From positions 124,001-188,000 of the forward strand of contig CAILEP010000008.1 in NCBI GenBank assembly GCA_903833275.1: a stretch of DNA of 64,000 nucleotides, in the 5' to 3' direction. Below are positions 9,533 through 17,690 of the stretch, in pieces. Source of the stretch: an uncultured Bdellovibrionales bacterium (lineage in GTDB: Bacteria; Bdellovibrionota; Bdellovibrionia; Bdellovibrionales; UBA1609). The translations under genes were made by a program, and so were the position numbers. The notes under the pieces were generated by a model. That model saw only the letters and a program-made list of their open reading frames with translations. It was not told the DNA's origin and made no database searches. How positions within the stretch are numbered: position 1 is the first letter of the stretch; each line of letters starts with the position of its first letter.

Positions 9533-9558
9533 ACGGGGCTTGCAGTGCCAAACCCCGT
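9533..9558 (+). other. Hairpin in leader of small membrane peptide gene
   Basis: ACGGGG at 9533-9538 pairs with CCCCGT at 9553-9558. After one mismatch, TTG (9540-9542) pairs with CAA (9549-9551) around the loop CAGTGC. It sits 35 bases upstream of the small ORF starting at 9594 and directly before a second hairpin, so the leader would fold into two tandem stems. No U-run follows, so it is not an ordinary terminator. Confidence 0.5.
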
Positions 9559-9567
9559 CGTGGAACC

Positions 9568-9587
9568 CCCTTCTGCAAAGAAGGGAG
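9568..9587 (+). promoter_or_regulatory. SD-sequestering GNRA-loop hairpin
   Basis: CCCTTCT (9568-9574) and AGAAGGG (9579-9585) form a perfect 7-bp stem closed by GCAA, a GNRA tetraloop. The 3' arm contains the Shine-Dalgarno sequence GAAGGGAG for the ATG at 9594, at 6-7 bases spacing. When folded, the stem would hide the ribosome binding site, so translation of the downstream peptide would depend on melting or refolding. The pairing is read directly; the regulatory role is inferred. Confidence 0.6.
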
Positions 9588-9593
9588 TAACCA

Positions 9594-9725
9594 ATGAAGA
9601 AACACCCACGTGTTTCCAAATTCGGTCGGAAGATGACAAGACTTGAGTTAGCACTATCACTTTTTCTACTAGTGCTTAAAATCTTGTTGATCGTCATAAA
9701 GCTGGCTGCCGTTCTAAGGGCTTAA
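9594..9725 (+). CDS. 43-residue cationic membrane peptide
   Basis: The short gene encodes a basic N-terminus (MKKHPRVSKFGRKMTR) followed by about 25 hydrophobic residues (LELALSLFLLVLKILLIVIK) with two lysines inside the helix, ending LAAVLRA. A single membrane or amphipathic helix is expected. Support for a real gene is the strong GAAGGGAG ribosome binding site at correct spacing and the structured leader that encloses it. Size, charge and shape resemble type I toxins and other regulated small membrane proteins, but I recognise no family. It stands alone between O-antigen ligase (divergent) and rfbB. Confidence 0.6.
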   Translation: MKKHPRVSKFGRKMTRLELALSLFLLVLKILLIVIKLAAVLRA

Positions 9726-9917
9726 GAGTCGGATGACTATGACTTTGGGCTGGCTAACCACTCGATTCAACCGCAGTTTGGGGGTGAAGCGACACTGGGG
9801 TTGAAAAAATGGCGGCACTCCCCCTCACTGCAAAACGCTCTAGACAAAACGGCGGCGGCAAAACATAATGGCGCGCAAACCGACCTTCATTACGAGCGCC
9901 AGATTAGGAGTCTTTTT

Positions 9918-10997
9918 TTGCCCAACCCGTCAGCCCATAACAGCCCAAAACGCTTACTGATCACCGGCGCTGCCGGTTTTATCGGCAGTCAGGTCGCGCG
10001 CGAAGCCCTCAAACTTGGTTATAAGGTCACAATACTAGATCTCCTAACTTACGCCGGCCACATGGCCAATATTGATGAGATTGTTGACGGCGACCGGGTG
10101 AAATTCGAAAAGGGCGACATCGGCGATTTTGAAAAAGTCTACGCGTTGTTAAAACGCGATGGCATTACCGGGGTCATGCACCTGGCGGCTGAGTCGCATG
10201 TCGACAATTCGATTAATGGCCCCCTGCCCTTTGTGCAGACCAATGTTCTTGGCACTTTTCATTTGCTCGAAGCGGCACGCCGTTATCACGAAGAATTAAC
10301 TGGTGACGCCAAGGCGGCGTTTCGATTTTTGCATGTTTCAACAGACGAAGTTTTTGGCGAGCTGGATGACAAAGGTTTTTTTACCGAAGAAACCCCTTAC
10401 GCGCCGAACTCGCCTTATTCAGCTTCGAAAGCTGCCTCTGATCATTTGGTAAATGCCTGGGGCCACACTTATAAATTGCCGGTTGTCACCACCAACTGTT
10501 CAAATAATTATGGGCCGAGACAGTTTCCGGAAAAGTTGATCCCGCGCATGATTGTCTGCGCCTTGAGTGGCGAAAAATTACCGGTCTACGGCAAAGGCCT
10601 TAATGTTCGCGACTGGATTCACGTTGAAGATCACGCACGCGGGCTACTTTTGGCGCTTGCCAAAGGCACCCCGGGCGAAAGCTATTGTTTCGGCGGGCGC
10701 TCTGAGAGAAAAAATATCGATGTCGTGAACGCACTTTGTGCCATTCTTGATCGAGTGCACGCGCGCGCCGACGGCCGCTCGTACGCTGAACAAATTTCTT
10801 ACGTCACCGACCGTGCCGGCCACGATTGGCGCTATGCCATTGACGACACCAAGGCCGAAAGCGAACTTGGTTTTCGACGCGAATATAAGAATTTCGAGGC
10901 CGGCCTCGAGCAAACGATTAAATGGTATCTCGACAATTCGAAATGGCTCAAAACCATTGCAGACAGTAAGACCGAACATTCTTCGGTCAAAAAATAA
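9918..10997 (+). CDS. rfbB: dTDP-glucose 4,6-dehydratase
   Basis: I choose the TTG at 9918, seven bases after AGGAG; the frame is open further upstream but those codons lack a binding site and the family usually starts just before the Rossmann motif. The 359-residue protein shows LLITGAAGFIGSQ (13-25), HLAAESHVDNSI, the active-site T142-D143-E144 (STDEVFGE) and Y167-x3-K171 (YSASK), and SNNYGPRQFPEKLIP. Length matches the family (about 355). It makes dTDP-4-keto-6-deoxyglucose for rhamnose or other deoxysugars. It is followed by rfbA after 9 bases; rfbC and rfbD are not present nearby. Confidence 0.95.
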   Translation: MPNPSAHNSPKRLLITGAAGFIGSQVAREALKLGYKVTILDLLTYAGHMANIDEIVDGDRVKFEKGDIGDFEKVYALLKRDGITGVMHLAAESHVDNSINGPLPFVQTNVLGTFHLLEAARRYHEELTGDAKAAFRFLHVSTDEVFGELDDKGFFTEETPYAPNSPYSASKAASDHLVNAWGHTYKLPVVTTNCSNNYGPRQFPEKLIPRMIVCALSGEKLPVYGKGLNVRDWIHVEDHARGLLLALAKGTPGESYCFGGRSERKNIDVVNALCAILDRVHARADGRSYAEQISYVTDRAGHDWRYAIDDTKAESELGFRREYKNFEAGLEQTIKWYLDNSKWLKTIADSKTEHSSVKK

Positions 10998-11006
10998 GGG
11001 AGCACT

Positions 11007-11879
11007 ATGAAGGGCATTTTACTCGCCGGTGGCAGCGGTTCACGTCTTTACCCCTCGTCAAAAGCCATTAGCAAACAGCTCTTGCCGGTTTATGACAAGC
11101 CCACAATTTACTATCCACTTTCTGTGCTAATGCTGGCTGGCATTCGCGAAGTTTTGATTATCAGCACCGAGCGCGACATCCCGCTAATTCAAGAGTTGCT
11201 CGAAGACGGCAGCGCCATCGGCATGAAGATCGAATACGCCACACAAGCCGCGCCCAAAGGTATTTCAGAGGCGTTTTTGATTGGCGAAAAATTTCTGGGT
11301 GGTTCGCCGTGCTGTTTGATTTTGGGCGACAATCTTTTCTATGGTAACGACCTTTTCAAATTGCTCGACGATGCCCTCTCGCACGAAAAAGGCGCCACGA
11401 TTTTTGGCTACCACGTTAGCAACCCCGAACAATTCGGAGTTGTCGAGTTCGACAAAAACTTCAAAGCCCTAAGCCTCGAAGAAAAACCGAAAGCGCCGAA
11501 ATCAAATTGGGCCGTCGTCGGTTTATATTTTTATGACAAAACCGTCGTGGCAAAAGCTAAAAGCTTGAAACCATCGGCCCGCGGCGAACTTGAAATCACT
11601 GACCTCAATCGAATGTATTTACAAGAGGGCCAACTTCGCGTTTTGCCTATGAGGCGCGGTATGGCCTGGCTCGACACCGGCACTCACGATTCGCTCTTAG
11701 CATCGTCACAGTTTGTGCAAACCATTGAACAGCGCCAAGGTCTTAAAATTGCGTGTATCGAAGAAATCGCGTTTGCGAAGGGTTTTATTTCTGAAACCGA
11801 GCTCGCCACGTTGGCTGAAAAAATGCCGAACTCGAGCTATGGGCAGTACGTTAAGAATTTACTTAAGCACAGACACTAG
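11007..11879 (+). CDS. rfbA: Glucose-1-phosphate thymidylyltransferase
   Basis: The 290-residue protein has the nucleotidyltransferase signature GGSGSRLYPSS then KQLLPVYDKPTIYYPLS near the N-terminus, ILGDNLFYG near 110, and the C-terminal WLDTGTHDSLL of RfbA/RmlA. Length is typical. It forms dTDP-glucose from glucose-1-phosphate and dTTP, the substrate of the adjacent dehydratase. A GGGAG site precedes the ATG. Its stop overlaps the convergent lipoprotein gene by 4 bases. Confidence 0.95.
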   Translation: MKGILLAGGSGSRLYPSSKAISKQLLPVYDKPTIYYPLSVLMLAGIREVLIISTERDIPLIQELLEDGSAIGMKIEYATQAAPKGISEAFLIGEKFLGGSPCCLILGDNLFYGNDLFKLLDDALSHEKGATIFGYHVSNPEQFGVVEFDKNFKALSLEEKPKAPKSNWAVVGLYFYDKTVVAKAKSLKPSARGELEITDLNRMYLQEGQLRVLPMRRGMAWLDTGTHDSLLASSQFVQTIEQRQGLKIACIEEIAFAKGFISETELATLAEKMPNSSYGQYVKNLLKHRH

Positions 11880-12586
11880 GCCTGATCGAGCTTTTTGTTG
11901 ACTGCAGAGAGCCAATGTTTGGCATCGGCCACGCCCGTTTTCACCTGCTCAACAATATGGCTCTGGTCGACAACAACGCCCCGTTTGCTTTCTAGAATAG
12001 CTGCGTAGCCGTGATCGATGACCGAAATCAAAAGTGCTTTGGCTTGTCGAATTTTTTTAGGCGTTAAATCGGCTGGCACTTCGCGCTCAGAAGTGGCCCA
12101 ATCGATACCGACAATAATGCCGTAATCGCGTAGCAATTTGTAGATGGCATTATGGTACGCACCGAGATGAACATTGGCTTCACCGACATCCGTTTGCTTG
12201 GTATTAATAGCCTCAATCCAAAGATTTGCATCGTTCACGCTATTTTGAATTTGCGGGATTTTGTGACCAGTGTCGACGACCCCGGGTCTATTGCTATCGG
12301 CGACAGCGGCTTGGCCGTGCCCAATTAATGAAATCAATAGCGCTTTGGCTTCGTTGATCTGCTGCGGGCTTAATTCGCGTGGGACTTCGTGCTCAGTCGG
12401 TTTGCCATCAGCTCGAACTACAATGTGATAGTCGATGAGCAATTTAACCGCGTCATTTTGAAAACCATCAAGATGAGCATTGCCATCGTCTGCGGCGGCT
12501 TTCGCATTGGGGTCGATGGTTGCGCCGCACGCACTTAAAATCGTCGTCGCGGTCAAAAGTAGGCCTAGTAATATCGTTTTTGTCAC
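11876..12586 (-). CDS. Lipoprotein with two tandem copies of an about 95-residue domain
   Basis: The 236-residue protein has a lipoprotein signal peptide ending ILSAC, with lipidated C20. Two homologous halves follow, about residues 38-133 and 138-236. Each contains an NAxHLxxxxN-like start, KLLxDYxI, the shared EVPxxLxPxxIxxAKALLIS, xxGxAA and VVDxxHxxxQ, then VxDAxxWxxAxNxK. The duplication is plain by eye. No family is recognised; the halves look all-alpha. It presumably sits in the inner or outer membrane facing the periplasm. It converges on rfbA with a 4-base overlap. Confidence 0.75.
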   Translation of the reverse strand: MTKTILLGLLLTATTILSACGATIDPNAKAAADDGNAHLDGFQNDAVKLLIDYHIVVRADGKPTEHEVPRELSPQQINEAKALLISLIGHGQAAVADSNRPGVVDTGHKIPQIQNSVNDANLWIEAINTKQTDVGEANVHLGAYHNAIYKLLRDYGIIVGIDWATSEREVPADLTPKKIRQAKALLISVIDHGYAAILESKRGVVVDQSHIVEQVKTGVADAKHWLSAVNKKLDQA

Positions 12587-12640
12587 GGTCGCTCCTGATT
12601 GGTTATGGAGCGTAACGCAGCAAGCGCTATGCCGATCAAA

Positions 12641-12671
12641 ACTTGCGGCACGACTGCTCAGGCGGTCGCAA
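12641..12671. other. Intergenic imperfect hairpin
   Basis: CTTG at the left edge pairs with CAAG at the right. Inside, CGACTG pairs with CGGTCG (one G-T) around the loop CTCAGG. It lies in the 235-base gap between the lipoprotein start (12586) and the end of the histidine kinase (12822). No U-run accompanies it. Its function is unknown. Confidence 0.35.
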
Positions 12672-12760
12672 GTATCGAAGCCATGTATTCTTGTTTAGAG
12701 TGGCGACGTTTTTTGGCACTCTGCCTTCGGTTTGCGAGTCTCGATCATGGATTCACGACA

Positions 12761-12814
12761 GCGTGGGCGCCTCAGCAGGGTATATATCAAACCCCCCGGA
12801 AGGTTTGCCCACGC
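12761..12814. other. Structured intergenic element downstream of kinase operon
   Basis: A perfect 8-bp outer stem, GCGTGGGC (12761-12768) with GCCCACGC (12807-12814), encloses a second stem AAACC (12789-12793) with GGTTT (12802-12806) that abuts it exactly, leaving a 20-base unpaired segment between the 5' arms. It begins 7 bases beyond the stop of the minus-strand kinase gene and lacks a T-run on either side, so a simple intrinsic terminator is unlikely. It could be a 3' processing or attenuation structure, or part of the lipoprotein leader. Confidence 0.45.
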
Positions 12815-12821
12815 AGGTCAC

Positions 12822-14861
12822 TCACTCGACTAAAAATGGAGCGTCGGCAAGTCTATTTTTCGGTAGTATTTTAACATTAAGCTCTCTGGATCTCGAAAGA
12901 ACCTCTGGCTCCGCAAAATGCGCTGTCACTAAAGTTGATCGGCTGGCAATACCAAACTCGGCTATCAATTCTAGGCCATTCGTGCGCGGATCTTGAAAAT
13001 CATAATCGACAAAGAATTGAAATATTTCGTGGCCATTTTTTGACCGGTCGCTATACCAAATACGAAACTGCTCGGCAGTCATAATGTTACTTATAAAGAC
13101 TGTCTGCGAGGCGGCCAACTCGGCCAGCCGGTGGCGCCAGACTTCATGAATGGCCTTATCGTCGTCGACAATTATGATACTGGCCCCTTGTTGAATTGAA
13201 ATGTGCGAGCGGTATTCTTCTACTACCTCTCGCCAAGGTATCCGCATCGTAATTTCTGTGCCTTCATTGACTTCGGACCTGATTTTAAACTCACCGCCAA
13301 TCGACTCTATTCTTTGACGGGCCGAAAAGAGACCAAGGCCGTTGCCCCCCTCTTTGCCAAAAGTCATCTCTTCAACACCAGCTTTTTTTAAAACTTCTTC
13401 TGGCATACCATGGCCGAAGTCTCTTATTAGTATTTCAGTTAGTGAGCCTTTTTTAGATAGGGCCAACACAATTTTTCCGTTTTGCTTAGACGCCTCGATA
13501 GCATTTGTAAGTAGATTCGAGATGACGTTCTGAAGTTGTGTCTCTTGCAAAGCAACAACAACTTCGCCGATCCCGTCATCCCTGTGGTAATCAATTTGCA
13601 CGTTTTTAGAAGCGGCCAGGGGCGCCTTTTCACGCAAACACAACCGAATATTTTCATCCAGCCGGGTTTCTAAAACAAGGGTAGACTTCACAGCCGAGGC
13701 GGCGTTGGGCCTCACTTCTTTTCTGTAGTTGCTCAACAAATCATTCGCAATATTTGTTATTCTCTTAACTGCCGCCACAAGTAATTCGCGATTTGCCTCG
13801 GGGTAATTGTGCGCTTCTTTAAGAACTAATTGAAGCGCCGTTAGCGGCGACCGAATATCATGAGCCACCTGCCTCGAAAGTCGACCAATCGCCGCGCTCT
13901 TCTCGCTTTCGACAAGTTTAGTATTGGTTTCGATCAAGCGCCGCTCATATAACGTGATTTGGGCAACAAATGTCTTTAGACCCAAAAGAAGCTGGCGGTT
14001 CTCCCAAAGCAAAAACCTGGGCTCTCGAAATTCAAAGGTATTCTTTATTTCAACACTAGTGGATGCCCGGGCCAAATCTGCAATAATCGTCTCAAATGGG
14101 TAAAGAAAGAAATAGCGAACAGCTAAACCAATGAAGAGCAGCATAAAGAGCAATGCGACTATTGATCCCAGCGCAATAATTTTTTGAAGCGTTCTATTGA
14201 CCGCACTTATAGACTCAACATTCGGCTTTAAATCTGCCACAACTGCCGAGTCACCCAAGCGATAGACTTCATCAGACAGTCTTTGATTGGACCTAACCAT
14301 CCGAAAAAGTGATTTACCATCCACATTCAATGTCCCGCGCACGCCCGGTTTCACCCCAACCAAGTTAGAGGCCATAAATACGATGCCTACAGCATCACCA
14401 TAAAGGTACAATGGGGCCACGGAGGCGACCAAAACATGTTCATCATCCTGGCAAAGGGCTTCGCCCGTTAATTTGCCATCAAACTCTTTGAGACAAGCAC
14501 TAACAACAGGGTTTTTCGAAACTAACTTATTTTTGGGCAGCATTTCGAAAAATTCAAGATTCGATCTGTGGCGAAAGTCTTCGATTTGCTCATTGTATAC
14601 GCTATAATCGCGGCTCGCCTCTGCAAGCACCAAAGCTCCAGACAAATTTGCATCCGACTGTATCACTTTGCTAAGGTTGGCGAGGTAGACGCGTTTGTCC
14701 TCGAATGAGTTCTCAATAATTTGCCGCAAATTCTCTTTTTGCACTTCGCTAAGACGCTCAACACTCCAGTTAAGCGATTGTTTGGTCAAAGGCAATATTG
14801 CCAGTGTGCCCAAGAAAAGAGAAACCACCGCAATCGCGATAAAGGCATTTGCTATTCTCAA
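12822..14861 (-). CDS. Membrane sensor histidine kinase with C-terminal receiver domain
   Basis: The 679-residue protein has one membrane helix at 5-27, a periplasmic sensor region of about 200 residues with two cysteines (C123, C137), and a second helix at 229-253. Then come a HAMP-like linker, the H-box with phospho-acceptor H334 (VAHDIRSPL), the N-box around N449-N453, G-boxes DFGHGMP and GGNGLGL, and a receiver domain at 560-679. The receiver keeps D566-D568, acceptor D619 (FFVDYDF) and K668. It is therefore a hybrid kinase; no DNA-binding output partner is adjacent. Its start overlaps the stop of the upstream binding-protein gene by 4 bases, so the two are probably co-translated and may form one sensor. 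Confidence 0.9.
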   Translation of the reverse strand: MRIANAFIAIAVVSLFLGTLAILPLTKQSLNWSVERLSEVQKENLRQIIENSFEDKRVYLANLSKVIQSDANLSGALVLAEASRDYSVYNEQIEDFRHRSNLEFFEMLPKNKLVSKNPVVSACLKEFDGKLTGEALCQDDEHVLVASVAPLYLYGDAVGIVFMASNLVGVKPGVRGTLNVDGKSLFRMVRSNQRLSDEVYRLGDSAVVADLKPNVESISAVNRTLQKIIALGSIVALLFMLLFIGLAVRYFFLYPFETIIADLARASTSVEIKNTFEFREPRFLLWENRQLLLGLKTFVAQITLYERRLIETNTKLVESEKSAAIGRLSRQVAHDIRSPLTALQLVLKEAHNYPEANRELLVAAVKRITNIANDLLSNYRKEVRPNAASAVKSTLVLETRLDENIRLCLREKAPLAASKNVQIDYHRDDGIGEVVVALQETQLQNVISNLLTNAIEASKQNGKIVLALSKKGSLTEILIRDFGHGMPEEVLKKAGVEEMTFGKEGGNGLGLFSARQRIESIGGEFKIRSEVNEGTEITMRIPWREVVEEYRSHISIQQGASIIIVDDDKAIHEVWRHRLAELAASQTVFISNIMTAEQFRIWYSDRSKNGHEIFQFFVDYDFQDPRTNGLELIAEFGIASRSTLVTAHFAEPEVLSRSRELNVKILPKNRLADAPFLVE

Positions 14862-15886
14862 TTTGGAACTCGGCGAAAAATTTTCAAAACGTCATCCGTG
14901 TACAGGTCATCAACTTTTATATTTTTATTTTCGATAATGCCGTCACGAAGTGCAATTTTAAGCCCCGATTGCCATTGAGACCGTGTCATCTCACCAAAAT
15001 GAGGCGCACCGACACCCTCATAGAGGTAGCGCTGCGCTAATTTCATCTGCGTCAGTTGTTGTTTAAGGGTTAAATCATAACTTCCATCGATGTAATGGTC
15101 TTTATGGTACCAATTTTTCATGACTACGCTCACAGCAGCCGCCGGATTGCGATAGGCCTCTTGCCACCCTCGGCGAGTAACGCGTAAGAAATTCGCCAAC
15201 TCCAATTTCCGGCTCGAAATGGTCTTTGATTTCGCATAGAATACTGTGCCGTAAAAGTGAAAACCATAAAGATAACTTTGAAACTGGCGAGTGTTATAAC
15301 CCTTAAGAGCAAAACCCACTGGGTGGTTAAACGCCCACACTGGCAGGGCGTCAAAAAGATTTAGGCGTAAATCGTCCAGTAGGTCGTCAAACTTGAAAGA
15401 GGGGATGTATTTAAAATTTACATCGCTCAACGACAATCCTTCATGTGCCAACATGACACGAATAAAGGCTTTCTCTTGATCCGTGAAAATGCCGATCGTT
15501 TTGCCTTTGAGGCCCTTTAACGATTTGACTTTGGGGTCGACGGCAAGAGACAGCGGATTGATCTGATATTCGGCGGCAAAAGCCTTTAGATCTTGCCCTT
15601 TTGCCACCTGACGAATGACCTCATGCCCAGAATGCATGGCTACATCGACTTCATCCGCAATCAGACTCTCACTTATGTTGAGGTCTTGCGAGACAAATTT
15701 CAAATCGATGCCAGCCTCGCGATACCAGCCCTTTTCATACGCTAAAAATAGACCGGCAAACTCGACGGTCGGGTAATAAGTCAAATGAACACGCAGTGGC
15801 GCTTTAAATGCGGCACGCGCCATAGTCACATCAAAAGAAAATAAAAAAGTGAGCCCCAAAAGTAAGCTCAAGGGCCTTATATTCAC
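14858..15886 (-). CDS. NMT1/THI5-like periplasmic substrate-binding protein
   Basis: The preferred start is GTG at 15886, which overlaps the previous stop as GTGA, follows GGAGAGG, and yields a clean signal peptide (NIRPLSLLLGLTFLFSF, cleavage after ARA). An in-frame upstream start at 15937 would add 17 basic residues and spoil the signal. The 342-residue protein has the NMT1/THI5 pattern: YYPTVEFAGLFLAYEKGWYREAGIDLKF, DVAMHSGHEVIRQVAKG and LKGLKGKTIGIF. This family binds pyrimidine precursors, sulfonates and similar small ligands. No permease or ATPase is nearby; instead a hybrid kinase overlaps, so ligand sensing is more likely than uptake. Confidence 0.85.
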   Translation of the reverse strand: MNIRPLSLLLGLTFLFSFDVTMARAAFKAPLRVHLTYYPTVEFAGLFLAYEKGWYREAGIDLKFVSQDLNISESLIADEVDVAMHSGHEVIRQVAKGQDLKAFAAEYQINPLSLAVDPKVKSLKGLKGKTIGIFTDQEKAFIRVMLAHEGLSLSDVNFKYIPSFKFDDLLDDLRLNLFDALPVWAFNHPVGFALKGYNTRQFQSYLYGFHFYGTVFYAKSKTISSRKLELANFLRVTRRGWQEAYRNPAAAVSVVMKNWYHKDHYIDGSYDLTLKQQLTQMKLAQRYLYEGVGAPHFGEMTRSQWQSGLKIALRDGIIENKNIKVDDLYTDDVLKIFRRVPN

Positions 15887-16683
15887 TTGTTGATAACCTC
15901 TCCGAACCAAATGACCTCTCGTGCTCCGCTTCGACAAGCTGACTCTACAATTATCTGTGATAGATTACCCCAGAAGCTAAAATTTACGCCGAGAAAATTT
16001 ACGATTGATCCAGATGGCAGCCGGTATCGTCGACTCTCAAGATATGGGTTATTAGCACTGGTTACGGGCAAAAGATTAACAGTTGAGTTAATCTCAGTAA
16101 AAACTTCGTCTACATAACCAATGATGACTCGATCCCCTTCTTCGACAAAGCCTTTGTGCAAATGCGTCCAGAAAGGCAATGCGTGAAACGCGATAGGGTA
16201 GTAAATGAGTTTTAAGTCGGCATGAATACCAAATCGCTCGACAATTCTTCTAATCATTGTGCCGTAGTGCTTTATATAATCACTACCTGGCACGACACAC
16301 ATAATAAACTTCTTATGTGATTTGTGCACAAAGAACCGAGGACGAACAACATTGTATTTTCGTGCCGTCGGGCGATGATAGAAGTCAATTTCGCAGAGCG
16401 TACCATCGGTCAATTCACGCTCAAAAACGAATTCAAAATGCTTTGGGTAAATGCCATGTACCTCAAGGCGACCGCCAAATTTTGCAGTTTCTAATATTTG
16501 CCCCACTGGCAGTTTCTGCATTACGTACTCATCAAGAGCTTCATACATCGTATGTGTTTCTGGCGTTGGCGACGGTATGTAATCAATATTTACCAAATCA
16601 CTAATTTGGTAGATAGAGCCAAGACTCAGGTTAATTCGATCTTCCTTAAGGGGCCCTCTGTGAAGCGCTTGAATTCTTGTCAT
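15883..16683 (-). CDS. Unrecognised 266-residue protein in sensor operon
   Basis: No family is recognised. The protein has no signal peptide or membrane helix. It is rich in aromatic residues and histidines in the middle (for example YYPIAFHALPFWTHLH, residues 155-175) and has alternating strands such as FIMCVVPGSDYIKHYG, RVIIGYVDEVF and a C-terminal IIVESACRSGAREVIWFGEV. That pattern suggests an alpha/beta enzyme with a possible nucleotide- or base-binding C-terminus, but this is weak. It starts 7 bases after the Nudix gene and its stop overlaps the binding-protein start (GTGA), so it is part of the four-gene unit. Confidence 0.8.
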   Translation of the reverse strand: MTRIQALHRGPLKEDRINLSLGSIYQISDLVNIDYIPSPTPETHTMYEALDEYVMQKLPVGQILETAKFGGRLEVHGIYPKHFEFVFERELTDGTLCEIDFYHRPTARKYNVVRPRFFVHKSHKKFIMCVVPGSDYIKHYGTMIRRIVERFGIHADLKLIYYPIAFHALPFWTHLHKGFVEEGDRVIIGYVDEVFTEINSTVNLLPVTSANNPYLESRRYRLPSGSIVNFLGVNFSFWGNLSQIIVESACRSGAREVIWFGEVINK

Positions 16684-16690
16684 ACAACAG

Positions 16691-17086
16691 TTACTTCCAT
16701 CGCTCTGTAATCAATTCAAGTGTCGGCTTTGCAATGCTAAGCTTTTGCAACTCATCCCGACTAAACCATCCATACTCTGTTGACTCTGAGTTCAAAACAA
16801 CAGCGCTTGGGTTTACGGCTCTTGCCGTATGTTCAAGAAAAATAAAGTGCCTTTCGGGCTCAATTAGCTCTCTCACCCCGCGATACTCAATTTCTTGCAG
16901 GTGAAGATTCGTCTCTTCAAGAATTTCGCGGCGAAGTGCTTCGATAAGCGATTCTCCGAAATCGACCTTACCGCCTGGGATAATCCATTGATCCCCATAT
17001 TTACCAGAAGAACGCATTAAAAATGCGCGATTTTGATTATCAAAAATTAGGGCCCCGACTATCGCCCGCGGCACGTTTTTAGTCAC
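16691..17086 (-). CDS. Nudix hydrolase
   Basis: The best start is GTG at 17086, with GGAGG eight bases upstream; an in-frame start at 17140 is possible but lacks a binding site. The 131-residue protein has an intact Nudix box: G39-x5-E45-x7-R53-E54-I55-L56-E57-E58 (GKVDFGESLIEALRREILEE), with preceding strand WIIPGG. Nudix enzymes cleave nucleoside diphosphates linked to another group. Specificity is not readable; the WFSRDEL segment near 110 is common in ADP-sugar or mutT-like members. It is the first gene of the operon with the unknown protein, the binding protein and the hybrid kinase. Confidence 0.9.
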   Translation of the reverse strand: MTKNVPRAIVGALIFDNQNRAFLMRSSGKYGDQWIIPGGKVDFGESLIEALRREILEETNLHLQEIEYRGVRELIEPERHFIFLEHTARAVNPSAVVLNSESTEYGWFSRDELQKLSIAKPTLELITERWK

Positions 17087-17232
17087 TGTTTGATCCTCCG
17101 ATTGATCGAAGGTCAAAGCTGCCAAAACCATGCCACGCAATGAGCTCAGTACGCCACAAAGGTGCTTAATCGTTGTCTAAATGTTTAACACTGTGACAAT
17201 TACGGGCTTACGCCTTTTGCCTGATGCTGAAA

Positions 17233-17463
17233 TTATATCTCGAAAATCGCCAACACAAAGGTGTAGGCCATCCAGCAGAATAGGGTGATGGCGAGCATCG
17301 CCCAGGCTGAAATTTTATAGAATTTGCCGACGCGAAGGGCGCGCTGCGAATATTCGCCGGCGATAGCCTCGATTCGAATATTTTCGGTGATCGAGCTCAT
17401 CAAGCCTCGGGCGGCGAGAGCAAAAGTCAAAAGGCTGAAAAAGAAAACGAGTGCGTCTGTCAT
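17233..17463 (-). CDS. Small two-helix membrane protein
   Basis: The 76-residue protein has two hydrophobic segments, about residues 5-22 (LVFFFSLLTFALAARGL) and 52-74 (AWAMLAITLFCWMAYTFVLAIF), joined by a charged loop (ENIRIEAIAGEYSQRALRVGKFYK). No family is recognised and the ribosome binding site is weak. It stands alone between the Nudix operon and the START-domain operon. Confidence 0.55.
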   Translation of the reverse strand: MTDALVFFFSLLTFALAARGLMSSITENIRIEAIAGEYSQRALRVGKFYKISAWAMLAITLFCWMAYTFVLAIFEI

Positions 17464-17690
17464 CTAGAGAGTGTATCGGAATAAGGCGTTTAAATATTAA
17501 ATGCTTTGGTTTATTAGGTCGCGCGACCTCAGTGATCTCTTCGCCACGATGGCGTGGTCGAAATCTCAAGACCTCAAAGCGACCTCAGCACCGCAAACCG
17601 CCGCCGCACGCGACGACTGAGCACCAGACATAAGCCCAGGTCGAACTTCTATCTATGATCGTTTATCTCTGCTCGATTATCTTTGATCGA

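Noticed and set aside
9530-9593. Similarity of the small-peptide leader to a cyclic-di-GMP (GEMM) riboswitch
   Set aside because: A few short words such as GCAAAG and CCAAACC are shared, but the conserved core and tetraloop-receptor arrangement cannot be aligned.
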